A stretch of DNA of 64,000 bases from Candidatus Bathyarchaeota archaeon (GCA_003141855.1 PLNS01000012.1:117057-181056), one strand, 5' to 3'. Shown: positions 27,764 to 37,802, counted from the stretch's first letter. Made by a program: numbers and translations. Notes: generated by a model not told the origin, from the sequence alone.

Positions 27764-27876
27764 CATTACCGATCTACCCTCTTAGGGATTCCAACAGGCT
27801 TTGGCTTGAAAAAACGTCAATAGTGACCTACCCCCTATAGGTTTCTGCAACGTATTACTAATAGGCTCCAAATATG
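27764..27876 (+). repeat. Dispersed intergenic repeat, two tandem units
   Basis: CATTACCGATCTACCCTCTTAGGGATTCC plus CAATAGTGACCTACCCCCTATAGGTTTCTGCAACG...; core 27825-27876. Confidence 0.85.
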
Positions 27877-27987
27877 TTCGCAATCTTGTTAGCAATAGAA
27901 CATTAAGCGGCATTGGAATTTTTTAAGATCTTCTATTCTTGCGTCAATTTAGTAAAGTGTTAATAGGGCATTCTGGATTAGTTTCTA

Positions 27988-29502
27988 GTGAGGCTTTTTC
28001 TATTGTATAGTTTTCAGTCGTGCGTATCGCATTTTTGCAACATTTATTCAGGTAACAATCAGCGGGATGTTTTGCTTGTTTTCCCAGGAAAGTTCAAGGC
28101 TCCCGACCCTCAGGTTCCCCTTGCCCTTTTGCACATTGCCGCTTCTCTTAAGCAGGACGGTTTTAGCGTGCGCGTCCTTGACATGCGCCTTGAAGATTAC
28201 CATCATGTTCAAGTTGGAAATCCTGTTTTTGTGGGCATAAGCTGCATGAGTGGCTTGCAAATCAAGTATGCCTTAGAGTTTGCCCGCTATGTACGGATGC
28301 AGAATCCTTCTTGCCCGCTTGTCTGGGGCGGCGTTCACCCAACCTTGTTGCCTGAGCAAACAGCAAGCAACGATTTTGTTGACATCGTGGTTCGTGGGGA
28401 AGGCGAATTAATCGTCAAAGACCTTGCGAACGCAATTGCCATGAACCGACCGCTCGACGATGTTGCAGGCATAACCTATACCCTTAACGGCTCAATCAAA
28501 AGCACCCCAGACGGAAAAGCCATAGACTTAGACGCCATACCCATCGCCTTGCCCTATGAACTCCTCCAAATGGACAAGTACCCCTCCTTCAAATCAGGCC
28601 GCTTTCACGTCCAAACCAGCCGAGGCTGCCCCCACCGATGTGGCTTCTGCTACAACACAATCTTCAACAAGAACAAATGGAGAGGAAAATCTGCAAAGCG
28701 CGTGCTCGACGAAATCGAATACATACTAAAAAAATACCCCCACATCAAAATCATCGACCCGATTGACGACAACGTTTTCGTTGACGAGTACCGTGTGAAA
28801 GAAATTTGCCAAGGGCTCATAGACAGAAAACTTGGTGTTCAGTGGCGGGCTAACTGTCGCTTCGATTACCTCGCTACTTATGATAAGAGTTTTCTTGAGC
28901 TCTTAGAGAAAGCTGGGTGCGTTGAGTTGGATTTTGGCGGCGAATCAGGTTCAGACCGCCTCCAGCAACTTATCTGCAAAGATGTAACGGCAGATGAAAT
29001 GTTGCAGTCAGTTGAGAACCTGCGGCGTTGGGCGCCTTCCATTGAGCCTTATGTTTCTTGGATGAGCGGTTTACCCGGAGAAACAGATGAAGATTTAGTT
29101 GAAACTTTTGATTTAATGGATCGAATGCGTGAGGTTAACCCTAAAACGCAGCATTACGGCATATTCGTCTATACACCCTTCCCAAGCACCGTCATGCAAT
29201 ATTTGCCCTCAGAGTTTACGCCGCCACAATCGCTTGAAGAATGGGGCAGCGTAGAAGTCTTCCATTTCAACCCGCCATGGCACAGCAAAGCACAAATCGA
29301 AAAGCTGCACACGATTTCCGCGGTCACGCGCCTCGCATTCTATCCCGAATCAAGAATTAAAGAACGCGATTTAGCATACAAGTTTGCTTATGCCTTAATG
29401 AATAGGATTGAAAAATATCGTTGGCGCCACAGAAACTTTGGTTTCCCCATTGAATTAAAAATCGTTGACGCCGTGGCAAGGAAGTTTAAGGGGTTTCTTT
29501 AA
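27988..29502 (+). CDS. B12-binding-domain radical SAM protein (COG1032-like); true start likely downstream near 28060
   Basis: DVLLVFPGKFKAPDPQVPLALLHIAASLKQDGF; TSRGCPHRCGFCYN (CxxxCxxC). Confidence 0.88.
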   Translation: MRLFLLYSFQSCVSHFCNIYSGNNQRDVLLVFPGKFKAPDPQVPLALLHIAASLKQDGFSVRVLDMRLEDYHHVQVGNPVFVGISCMSGLQIKYALEFARYVRMQNPSCPLVWGGVHPTLLPEQTASNDFVDIVVRGEGELIVKDLANAIAMNRPLDDVAGITYTLNGSIKSTPDGKAIDLDAIPIALPYELLQMDKYPSFKSGRFHVQTSRGCPHRCGFCYNTIFNKNKWRGKSAKRVLDEIEYILKKYPHIKIIDPIDDNVFVDEYRVKEICQGLIDRKLGVQWRANCRFDYLATYDKSFLELLEKAGCVELDFGGESGSDRLQQLICKDVTADEMLQSVENLRRWAPSIEPYVSWMSGLPGETDEDLVETFDLMDRMREVNPKTQHYGIFVYTPFPSTVMQYLPSEFTPPQSLEEWGSVEVFHFNPPWHSKAQIEKLHTISAVTRLAFYPESRIKERDLAYKFAYALMNRIEKYRWRHRNFGFPIELKIVDAVARKFKGFL

Positions 29503-29927
29503 GCGCTGTAGTCTCGTCCTTCAGGCTTTGTGCTTACGGGTTTTCCAGCTTCAGGAATCTGCGGCAGCGGAATCGGTGGCGGAATGTTCAACGTCCTTGA
29601 TATGAGCACTGACTCAATGAAGACAACGTTTGATATCGACTGGATTATTATTTGGGCTGGCGGCTTCTTTTGGTCGTAATCCTTGAGGATTTTGTCAACT
29701 TCGCCTTTTTCGCCGTTTACGTAAGCGTTCCCCTTCAAGCTCATCTGCGCTATAGAAGGATTATAAACAATCGACAAAACAAACGGCACTTCCAAGGATT
29801 CATCCTGTTTCTTTTCCATACCAACAACGTTAATGTTAGTGCTAATCTGAATGGGCGGGATTGGTTTTCTAATGTCCCAGAAGCGTTCTGCTGAGATGTT
29901 TGTTATAACTACGTTTACTCTAAGCAT
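29499..29927 (-). CDS. Conserved archaeal hypothetical protein
   Basis: 142-aa ORF with amphipathic beta-rich composition; collinear with the translation gene cluster. Confidence 0.7.
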   Translation of the reverse strand: MLRVNVVITNISAERFWDIRKPIPPIQISTNINVVGMEKKQDESLEVPFVLSIVYNPSIAQMSLKGNAYVNGEKGEVDKILKDYDQKKPPAQIIIQSISNVVFIESVLISRTLNIPPPIPLPQIPEAGKPVSTKPEGRDYSA

Positions 29928-29971
29928 TATAGGTCAAAAAGAATAATTGCAGTTGGGAGATTTAAAACTGC

Positions 29972-30268
29972 TTATTTCGGCTTGTACCTTGTAAAGCCAC
30001 AGTGCCCACAAGTATACCTGTCATGATGATCTGCCGTGAAGTATCCTGGACCACACCGCTCGCAAGTTGGACGTGCCCTAGAAACTTTGTCGCCTTCAAC
30101 CTTGTACATCGCACGGACGCCTTTTTCCTCTTTGTGTTTCTTCTCTCTTTTCTTCTCAGCTTTCTGAGCTTTCGGTGCTGCTGCTGGCGCCGCTTCTGCC
30201 ACAGCTGCTGGTTTTGCCGCTTCCTTCTTTGCTGGTTCTTCTTTCTTGGGTGCTGGTTTAACTGGCAT
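29972..30268 (-). CDS. rps27ae: 30S ribosomal protein S27ae (eS31) with Lys/Ala-rich N-terminal extension
   Basis: CERCGPGYFTADHHDRYTCGHCGFTRYKPK zinc finger. Confidence 0.93.
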   Translation of the reverse strand: MPVKPAPKKEEPAKKEAAKPAAVAEAAPAAAPKAQKAEKKREKKHKEEKGVRAMYKVEGDKVSRARPTCERCGPGYFTADHHDRYTCGHCGFTRYKPK

Positions 30269-30579
30269 TATGCTTTCGCCTCTTCTTTGGGCTTTTCAGG
30301 TGGACTGTTACGTTTCCTGATGTATTCAGGCTCAACGATTTTAGCTTGATTAACGGACTGGTAAACGTTAGCAACTCCCACTGTAATGCTAGTTCCCGTT
30401 TTAGTGCGCATTCTCTTGATGAAAACTACATCGTCGCCAATCTTCATTTCGATAGCTACGGCTTTCTTTACTTCTAGCCTTGGGGGAGTTTTCTCTTTTG
30501 GACCCGAAACAATAGTGAAACCTACTTCTTTCCGTTTCAGAAGCGGGTTATCCTTGGTTGAATCTATTTTGACTTGCAT
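30268..30579 (-). CDS. rps24e: 30S ribosomal protein S24e (eS24)
   Basis: DNPLLKRKEVGFTI...; MRTKTGTSITVGVANVYQS. Confidence 0.93.
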   Translation of the reverse strand: MQVKIDSTKDNPLLKRKEVGFTIVSGPKEKTPPRLEVKKAVAIEMKIGDDVVFIKRMRTKTGTSITVGVANVYQSVNQAKIVEPEYIRKRNSPPEKPKEEAKA

Positions 30580-30622
30580 TAATGTTCACTTAAGGCGTAA
30601 ATTCATACAATATTCTTCTTAT

Positions 30623-31150
30623 TTAGCTTTTCGAAGCTTTCATGGCGTTTAGGAACTCCTGAGCCTGAGCTTTTTTCTGAGAGGTAACTTTAACGACCAC
30701 AATCCCTGAATAAGGCTGCCCATAGACCACAAAAGCGTTTTCTGGCGCATACAAAACCGCTATAAGCGTAAGCAAATCTTCTTCGCCCCTGACAACGATG
30801 TGCGTGTGCTCATTTCTTTCTAAGGCTTCTTTGACAGCTAAAATTGCTTCTTGGGTTATTGTTCCCTGCGGATTATCCACACAAACCGTTTTTTGCACAG
30901 CTGCTTCTTGAGGCATTGCCTGTTCCCTTAGAGAAATATTATCGATAATTGTTAATTGTGGATGGATGCTGTGTTTGTGGAGGTTGCGGGAAACGATGTC
31001 TCCAACAGAAATTATTCTGGAAGGCTTTTCTTTTTCAACAATTTCCTTCAGTCTGCCCATCGTTTCGTCGGGTGCGCCTTGGATAAGGTTGCCAAAGGGT
31101 TCTTTTAGTTTCATGCGAAGCTCAGGCGTTAAAATGTACGCTGTAGTCAT
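30623..31150 (-). CDS. GTP-dependent dephospho-CoA kinase (DUF359)
   Basis: SVGDIVSRNL; VDNPQGTITQEAILAVKEAL; GEEDLLTLIAVLYAPENAFVVYGQPYSGIVVV; start at Met 31150. Confidence 0.88.
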   Translation of the reverse strand: MTTAYILTPELRMKLKEPFGNLIQGAPDETMGRLKEIVEKEKPSRIISVGDIVSRNLHKHSIHPQLTIIDNISLREQAMPQEAAVQKTVCVDNPQGTITQEAILAVKEALERNEHTHIVVRGEEDLLTLIAVLYAPENAFVVYGQPYSGIVVVKVTSQKKAQAQEFLNAMKASKS

Positions 31151-31214
31151 CTCTTGAACCTTGCAAATAGAAAATACTCGGTAGGTTATGAAGCTACCGC
31201 GCATCAAAAAACGG

Positions 31215-31400
31215 TTAACGCACTTTTAGGGCGTATCGGCCTTTCTCTTTAATATTCATCACTTTTGCAATGGCTGAGGTTTCAGGATCAAACATAACCA
31301 CTAAGCCACTGAAATCTTCGCTAAAATTAGTCGATTTGCACCTTGAGCAAACGTTGTCTTTAGTTATAAAATGGCAGTTTGTACATGCTTTTTCACTCAT
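31215..31400 (-). CDS. spt4: Transcription elongation factor Spt4 (RpoE2)
   Basis: ACTNCHFITKDNVCSRCKSTNFSEDFSGLVVMFDPE. Confidence 0.93.
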   Translation of the reverse strand: MSEKACTNCHFITKDNVCSRCKSTNFSEDFSGLVVMFDPETSAIAKVMNIKEKGRYALKVR

Positions 31401-31418
31401 TCAACTTCACTCCCTTTT

Positions 31419-32006
31419 TTATGCTGCTTTCTCTGGGCTTTCGACTGCTTTCTTTTCGGTACCTTTGCTTTGATCCATCTTTAGCCAGTCTAACTTTCCT
31501 AGGAATGGTTGTCTTGCGGTGACGCCGATTTTGCCTGAGCTTCCAATTCTGCCAAGAGACACGGCGGTTATTCTTACGCGCACTTGGTCGCCTGTTGTCA
31601 GTTTACGTTTAGTTTCTTTTCCCAACAGGACGCCTTGTTTTTCGTCGTAGGAGATGTAGTCGTCCATAAGTTGCGAGACGTGAAGTAATGCGTCGACGGG
31701 TCCGATGCGGACGAAAGCGCCGAAATCAGCGATTTCCACCACGTCTCCTTCTACGACTTCTTGGATTATCGGGTAGAAGGCTAATAGGGAAAATGTTACT
31801 TTATGGAATGTTGCGCCGTCGCCAGGTATAATTTTGCCGATGGGGCTAACTTGTATACCTGTAACTGCAATAACGTATCCTAATTCTTCATCCACGATTC
31901 CCTCGTACTTTTGCTTAACCTGTTCACGGCCAACTTTCTCAAGTGGCTTGCCGAAGGTTTCGGGTGGAATGCGAATAGTATCTTGAAGAGTAATTAGTTT
32001 GAACAT
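31419..32006 (-). CDS. rpoE1: DNA-directed RNA polymerase subunit E' (Rpo7)
   Basis: MFKLITLQDTIRIPPETFG; S1 domain VVEIADFGAFVRIGPVDALLHVSQLMDDYI. Confidence 0.95.
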   Translation of the reverse strand: MFKLITLQDTIRIPPETFGKPLEKVGREQVKQKYEGIVDEELGYVIAVTGIQVSPIGKIIPGDGATFHKVTFSLLAFYPIIQEVVEGDVVEIADFGAFVRIGPVDALLHVSQLMDDYISYDEKQGVLLGKETKRKLTTGDQVRVRITAVSLGRIGSSGKIGVTARQPFLGKLDWLKMDQSKGTEKKAVESPEKAA

Positions 32007-32441
32007 CTACGATATCATCCCGTCAATGTCTAGACGCGATTTTTGTCTCACATAAATCACTGGCACACTTATATCTCTTAGCTTCTTCTTTAATTGTCTA
32101 TCGTTCGTAAACACGGGTGAACTCCAGTTTTTAGCCACCCTAACAATAACATCATCCGTAGCCAACCTTCCATCCTCTTCAACTGCGACGTACTTGCATT
32201 TTTCAGCAAGCTTCAACGCGAAAAGGGCTTCTCGTCGAATCTTCGGGGAATCCTTAGCTGCAAGCATCTCAAGCTCACGCTTAACTGGCGAGAGTAAAAT
32301 AAACTCTACATTCCGATTCAACAACCGCTTTACCTCCTCAAAAATATCAATCTTAAACTCCAATGGAACAAACAGGGCGTTGGAATCTAAAATTATTTTT
32401 AGGGTTTCGGTTTTTTTAGGCACTAAAGCCGACAATTGCAT
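32007..32441 (-). CDS. PIN-domain protein, Fcf1/Utp24-like
   Basis: IILDSNALFVPLEFKIDIFEEVKRLL; FTNDRQLKKKLRD. Confidence 0.88.
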   Translation of the reverse strand: MQLSALVPKKTETLKIILDSNALFVPLEFKIDIFEEVKRLLNRNVEFILLSPVKRELEMLAAKDSPKIRREALFALKLAEKCKYVAVEEDGRLATDDVIVRVAKNWSSPVFTNDRQLKKKLRDISVPVIYVRQKSRLDIDGMIS

Positions 32442-32553
32442 GCTCCTGTTTCTTTAGCTTTCTTTTCTAGCCTTAATACATTTTGTTGTGAAGTCTTCGC
32501 TTGTATTTAGTATTACTTTAAATAGATAAAATAAATGAATTGAACAGAGCTAG

Positions 32554-32994
32554 GTGAATGTATTGATTCGCGAGAAATCATGCGGCGCAGTCGTATTCAT
32601 TAAAAAAGAAGAACAAACTAAGTATCTTCTTCTCAATTACGCAGCGAGGCACTGGGATTTTGTCAAAGGCAACGTTGAACCCAACGAGACTGAAAAAGAA
32701 ACGGTTCTCCGAGAACTCAAGGAAGAAACAGGCATAACGGACGCCACATTCATCGAGAGTTTCAAAGAAACCATAGCTTACTTCTACCGAAGGCAAGGCT
32801 TAACGGTTCATAAAGAAGTCGTGTTCTTCATAATCGAGACCCACACGGAAAAAGTAGAGTTATCCTTCGAGCACATAGGCTACATTTGGCTGGATTATAA
32901 ACAGGCCATGGAAAAATTAACCTTCAAAAACGCTAAAGACGTACTGCAGAAAGCGCACGATTTCCTAAAGAAACAAAAAATAATAACAGACTAA
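32554..32994 (+). CDS. Nudix hydrolase (Ap4A hydrolase-like)
   Basis: GNVEPNETEKETVLRELKEETGI Nudix box. Confidence 0.93.
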   Translation: MNVLIREKSCGAVVFIKKEEQTKYLLLNYAARHWDFVKGNVEPNETEKETVLRELKEETGITDATFIESFKETIAYFYRRQGLTVHKEVVFFIIETHTEKVELSFEHIGYIWLDYKQAMEKLTFKNAKDVLQKAHDFLKKQKIITD

Positions 32995-33002
32995 GCCGCT
33001 TG

Positions 33003-34250
33003 CTATCTTACGAGCCCGTATCCGATAAGTCTCCACCGCGCAATAATCTTTCTGCTGATGGCAACTCTTGAGCCTGGCAACGCACAAATCGGCCTGGTCA
33101 ACTTTACTTTAATTACGTTCTGCTTGATTGAGATTACTTTGCCAACGTTCACAGCAGAACCAACATGGAGCAGTAGGGTTTCGTCGGGGTTAATTTTTTC
33201 AACCTTCAAAAGCTCTTTGGTTCCGACTGCGCGTTCCAAAACGTGTGTTTCCAATGTAAGTTCTGTTAGTGTTGGCGGAAGCTGACCAGCTTTTCCAGCG
33301 ATGCTGCCTGTTAAGCCGTCTGCTTTTGAATAGGATGGGTCAAGGCAGGTTCCTACGCCGACTAAACCGCCGCATGTGGCTTCTTTCACATCTTGGCTGC
33401 CAGCTTGAAGGCTGACTATTTCGCTGATTAGTGGGTCGTAGACTGTTTTGCCTTCTCTTTCAGCCATTATGCCCGGGCGGATTTCTATTTCTTCTCCGAC
33501 GGCAAATTTGCCCTGCGCTATGGTGCCTCCGATGATTCCGCCTTCCAACCCTTCGAGGGTTGTTCCAGGCTTGTTAACGTCAAAAGAGCGTATGATGAAC
33601 ATCATTGGCGGCTTGGTTTCATCCCTCTTTGGAGTAGGAATGAAGGTTTGTATCGCGGTGAGTAGCACGTCGATGTTTATTCCGCGTTGAGCTGAGATAG
33701 GGATAACCGGAGCGGTTTCAGCTACGGTGCCCTTGATAAAGGCTTTTATTTCTTTGTAGCTTTCTATCGCTCTTTTCTCGTCCACGATGTCGATTTTGTT
33801 CTGAACGATAATTAGGTTCTTTATGCCGCTAACTTCTGCGGCTGCAAGGTGCTCTCGTGTCTGCGGTTGAGGACATGGCTCATCTGCTGCGATTACTAGA
33901 ATGGCGCCGTCCATTATTGCTGCGCCTGAGAGCATCGTAGCCATTAAGGCTTCGTGGCCGGGTGCGTCAACAAAGCTTATAGCGCGGACAAATTCTGCTT
34001 CTGAATTGCAGTTTTCACAATAAGGTTTAATGGAATAGTTTTTTGGCGGCTCACATTTGGGGCACTTGTAAATCGGCATGTCGGCATAACCCAGCTTTAT
34101 GGTGATGCCCCTTTTGAGTTCTTCACTGTGACGTGATGCCCAGGTGCCAGTTAAAGATTGAACCAAAGTGGTTTTTCCATGGTCTACGTGTCCTATGGTG
34201 CCAATGTTGACTTCTGGCTGTTTCGGCAAGGCTTTACTAGTGTTACTCAT
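33003..34250 (-). CDS. eif2g: Translation initiation factor aIF2 subunit gamma
   Basis: NIGTIGHVDHGKTTLVQSLTG; DAPGHEALMATMLSGAAIMDGAILVIAADEPCPQPQTREHL; zinc knuckle CPKCEPP...CENC. Confidence 0.97.
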   Translation of the reverse strand: MSNTSKALPKQPEVNIGTIGHVDHGKTTLVQSLTGTWASRHSEELKRGITIKLGYADMPIYKCPKCEPPKNYSIKPYCENCNSEAEFVRAISFVDAPGHEALMATMLSGAAIMDGAILVIAADEPCPQPQTREHLAAAEVSGIKNLIIVQNKIDIVDEKRAIESYKEIKAFIKGTVAETAPVIPISAQRGINIDVLLTAIQTFIPTPKRDETKPPMMFIIRSFDVNKPGTTLEGLEGGIIGGTIAQGKFAVGEEIEIRPGIMAEREGKTVYDPLISEIVSLQAGSQDVKEATCGGLVGVGTCLDPSYSKADGLTGSIAGKAGQLPPTLTELTLETHVLERAVGTKELLKVEKINPDETLLLHVGSAVNVGKVISIKQNVIKVKLTRPICALPGSRVAISRKIIARWRLIGYGLVR

Positions 34251-34346
34251 ACAATTCTTCTTCTTTCCAATAAATGCTGACAGATAAAGGATGAATTAAT
34301 TTTGGAAGTTTATAAGGTTTAAGCATGCACTTGGGCAAAATTGCGA

Positions 34347-34736
34347 TTATTTCGCAGCTTGCTCTGGCTTGGCTTCTGCTGGCTTTGCTGGTCTTTCAAC
34401 AATTTTCATGTTGATTTGAACTATTTCGTCGGTAATGATGTTTCCGCGGACGGTTTTGCGTCTTCTTTCGCCCTTTTTCTTTGGGCTAAAGCCTGCTCCG
34501 CCGCTTAGTACAACTCTTCGTCGTACACCGCCATGGACGTTTCCTCTCATGGGTACGCCGTCTTTGTCGGAGCCGCCTAGAATTTGTACTGTGTGTGCTG
34601 GTAAGTCTACTGCTGAGCCGTCTAATGTTTCGCCCAATCGTCTTCCTATGAATGGGGCTGCGCGCGCTTCTTCGAGCTCAACTACCTTTGATGTTCCAGC
34701 TTCGGGATCGGAAACTATTACCTTAAACTTTGCCAT
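34347..34736 (-). CDS. rps6e: 30S ribosomal protein S6e (eS6)
   Basis: MAKFKVIVSDPEAGTSKVVELEEARAAPFIGRRLGE; GGSDKDGVPMRGNVHGGVRRRVVLSGGAGF. Confidence 0.96.
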   Translation of the reverse strand: MAKFKVIVSDPEAGTSKVVELEEARAAPFIGRRLGETLDGSAVDLPAHTVQILGGSDKDGVPMRGNVHGGVRRRVVLSGGAGFSPKKKGERRRKTVRGNIITDEIVQINMKIVERPAKPAEAKPEQAAK

Positions 34737-34779
34737 TGAATATCTCTCCAGCGGAGTATGAAATTGGGTGCTCTCTCTA

Positions 34780-35000
34780 TTAAGGATTTATCTTGGAGTG
34801 ATTTAATTTATTAAAGAGGTACTTTTTGTCCTTCGAGTTGGTTAGGCTTAGGTAGAAGTACATTTGACTTCCGTTTATGTTCATTTCGTTATATTTTGCC
34901 CAGTTGTGTTATTTCTTCAGGTGCATTATCCACGATTTCTTCGTAGTTTTCTTCTTTGTACTCTATTTTGTGGATGTACGTTCCTTTTAAATTCGCAGGC
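34780..35000 (-). pseudogene. Possible frameshifted gene remnant
   Basis: Two adjacent minus-strand frames read as coding: PANLKGTYIHKIEYKEENYEEIVDNAPEEITQ then NWAKYNEMNINGSQMYFYLSLTNSKDKKYLFNKLNHSKINP*. Confidence 0.3.
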
Positions 35001-35019
35001 TATTCAGCTTTTAATAAAA

Positions 35020-35244
35020 TTAATCTTTCTTCGGAAAAACTGCCAGAACAACTGTCAAAAATACAAGCACCAAGAGCGCTGCACCGAAAATAATAAGTGG
35101 AATCCTGAAAGCTAGCTCGGAATGCAGAACAGTAGTTGTAGGTAAACCTCCCAAATAAGCCGCTAAGAAAATACCTACAAAAACGGCGCCTATTCCTTGA
35201 AGGGAGAATAAAACTGTAGTTATTTTTTTGTTAGCTAACGTCAT
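35020..35244 (-). CDS. Small two-TM membrane protein
   Basis: 74-aa ORF with two hydrophobic helices. Confidence 0.6.
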   Translation of the reverse strand: MTLANKKITTVLFSLQGIGAVFVGIFLAAYLGGLPTTTVLHSELAFRIPLIIFGAALLVLVFLTVVLAVFPKKD

Positions 35245-35424
35245 TAAGATCCCTCTTTCTCTGAGTTTATTGGTTTATTGATAAAGAATGGGTTTGTATT
35301 TAAGATTAACCTTTGCCCCTGTTTGACAAAAAGAAAGTCTGTAAATCCAAAAGTAGATTGCGCTAAACCGCAAATATTAATATTTAACAGAACGAGAGAA
35401 TTTCTTAATAGCAGGTTGAAGGCT

Positions 35425-36366
35425 ATGACTGAACAAAAATTCTATTCACCGTTAAAAATAGGTTTACTGATAGTGGCTTTATCCTATTTCCTGTTTAGCT
35501 TACACGGGGCTTTCACTCTTTCTTGGATTGGTGAATGGAGTCGTGGCAGGTTTTTTTCTTTTGCAATTTTCGCTGAGGACATTTCAGGATTCATTGGATT
35601 AATTTTCAGATTCTTAGGCAGCCTCATAGCTCTTGCGGCAATCATCTTCTACTTTGTAAAAAAGAATCTTTCAAAACCCACAGCATACAAAATACTGAAG
35701 GTGGTTCTGGTCTTTGAAGCGATTTATTGGTTGGGCCTTCTTACGACAGGAGCAGTGGATTTTCAAAATTTGTTTTCCAGAGGCGCAAGTAACCGTACGG
35801 TAATATCGGTTCTGAACTCATTGATGACGGGTGCTTTGCCTAGCTTGATGGAGTCTTTAGCTATTCCTATTGCCTTGTTCATTTTGGCTTATAAGCTGGG
35901 TCCAAACAAACCCTTGAAGGGAGCGATAAAATGGGGATTAATTACAGGTACAATCTACCTTATCGTGTTTTGGCTGCTCAATACAAGCATGTGGATATTA
36001 ACAATACGACAGAAAGGGATGAGTTACCTAACTTCTTACCCCCAAAACCTGCTAAGTTTCGTTTTAACCACATTCGGGTTGATAGCATTGGCAATTTTCA
36101 CGGCGTATTTTACAAAGAAATCCAGTGGAGCGGAAACGCTGCAAGAACTAAAACTGAAAACCGTCGGTGCCATTATCACAGCTCTTGGAATGTACTTCCT
36201 CTGGAACTATTTATCATGGATTTTCTTTGGAGGCGATTACGTGTGGAGCTACTGGTTTGCATGGTTCCTTGGGCATAACATGGATTTATGGATGTTGTCA
36301 CTTCCACTGGTTGGTTTACCCCTGCTCTTTATCAATAGGCGCTCAAAAGAAACTAATTCCCAATAG
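35425..36366 (+). CDS. Multi-TM membrane protein, hypothetical
   Basis: Multiple hydrophobic segments; ATG at 35425 preferred over upstream TTG. Confidence 0.75.
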   Translation: MTEQKFYSPLKIGLLIVALSYFLFSLHGAFTLSWIGEWSRGRFFSFAIFAEDISGFIGLIFRFLGSLIALAAIIFYFVKKNLSKPTAYKILKVVLVFEAIYWLGLLTTGAVDFQNLFSRGASNRTVISVLNSLMTGALPSLMESLAIPIALFILAYKLGPNKPLKGAIKWGLITGTIYLIVFWLLNTSMWILTIRQKGMSYLTSYPQNLLSFVLTTFGLIALAIFTAYFTKKSSGAETLQELKLKTVGAIITALGMYFLWNYLSWIFFGGDYVWSYWFAWFLGHNMDLWMLSLPLVGLPLLFINRRSKETNSQ

Positions 36367-36547
36367 GATAACTAGAACCTGACAGATAATGGTTTAAAAA
36401 GTGGTGGTTATTCCCAAAGTTAAAAAAGAGAGGATTCGCGGGACATATTCCGATGGGTTATCCCCTAAGGATTTATGAAAAGTTAACTACCCAATGCCGA
36501 ACTTTTAAGCAAGTTCTGATTATTCAGGTAAAAGTTTTAATTTAACC

Positions 36548-37783
36548 GTGAACTGGTTTGTGGCTATGTGGCGGCTAGGATTCTTCTTTCACGAAATAGC
36601 GTTCGGGCTGTTAAGCGTCTTTATACCGCTCTACCTAGTTGCCTTCAAAGACACGAGTATTCTGGGCGGACCGCTTGTTGCGTTGGGCGTAATGACGTCA
36701 ATAGCTATATTCTGCTCCATCCCTGCCTCTTTCCTATGGGGATACCTCTGTGATGCCACGCGGCACTACAAAGCGTTTATTCTTCTTTCATTCTTTTCCT
36801 CAGCCATAATTCTCTTCTTGATGGCTCTTCCCTTTGCCCAAAACATCGTCCTCTTCGTCATCTTGTATGTGGTAATGCAAGTGCTCCATGTCTCACATGA
36901 AGCACCAAAAAACATCCTAATCGCTGAACACTACAGCCGTGAAGACTGGGAAAAATCCTATGGCTTCTACGAAGGGCTCACTGAAATCGGATTTATTATT
37001 GGGTTAGCGATTGGATTGGTATTGGTTACAGCTGCCCTTAGCTCTGCTGTTTTTGCAACTTACACCTTTTACTTGTGCAGTGGTTTGAGCTTGGTTGCGT
37101 TCATATTATCTATAGTTTTGATTGCTGACCCGTTGATGATTTTTGAGCGACGCCTAGTGGGGATGGAGAGAACGCTAGATTTCACCGCTCGCGGCTTAGA
37201 ATCATACGGGCAACGTTGGAAAGGTTCGCTAAAACAGGAAAGTTTCCCCGGGTTTGCCTTTGCCATAGTAATCTTTTCTCTTGCAACAAGTCTCTTTTTT
37301 ACGCCTCTGCCAATATATCTAAAAACGATTTTTAACGGACAATCAAGCATGGTTTATATTTTTTACATATTAAATTCCGTGGGAGCAACAGTAGGCTATT
37401 TCTTAATCCGTAACCGCGCAAGGTCAATGGATCTAAGAAAACAGATGCCACGGTTCGTGCTCCTGCGAAGTCTCCTTATCTTTTTGTTGGTTGGAGTTAT
37501 CGAGTTTGCTTTTTCACCAACCATTTTGACGGGTGTTCTTCTTGTCTTCATTGGTTTCGCATACGCCATGTACTACATAATGATGATTTCCCTTTCAATG
37601 GAACTTATTCCTGAAGGGAAAACAGGCTTTTTTGACGGTCTTGTCGGATTAGGTGCCGCAGTAGGCTCATTCCTTGGGCCTTTCTTAGCTCAACGATTAA
37701 GTTATGTTCCAACTTTCCTGATTGCCAGTGTAGCTTTCTTCTGTGCGTTTTTAATACTTAAAATTTTTGCGATTAAACGTTAA
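36548..37783 (+). CDS. MFS transporter
   Basis: About 12 hydrophobic segments; LWGYLCDATRHYKAFILLSFF MFS loop motif. Confidence 0.85.
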   Translation: MNWFVAMWRLGFFFHEIAFGLLSVFIPLYLVAFKDTSILGGPLVALGVMTSIAIFCSIPASFLWGYLCDATRHYKAFILLSFFSSAIILFLMALPFAQNIVLFVILYVVMQVLHVSHEAPKNILIAEHYSREDWEKSYGFYEGLTEIGFIIGLAIGLVLVTAALSSAVFATYTFYLCSGLSLVAFILSIVLIADPLMIFERRLVGMERTLDFTARGLESYGQRWKGSLKQESFPGFAFAIVIFSLATSLFFTPLPIYLKTIFNGQSSMVYIFYILNSVGATVGYFLIRNRARSMDLRKQMPRFVLLRSLLIFLLVGVIEFAFSPTILTGVLLVFIGFAYAMYYIMMISLSMELIPEGKTGFFDGLVGLGAAVGSFLGPFLAQRLSYVPTFLIASVAFFCAFLILKIFAIKR

Positions 37784-37802
37784 ACAAAAAAGAAAAGTGG
37801 TT

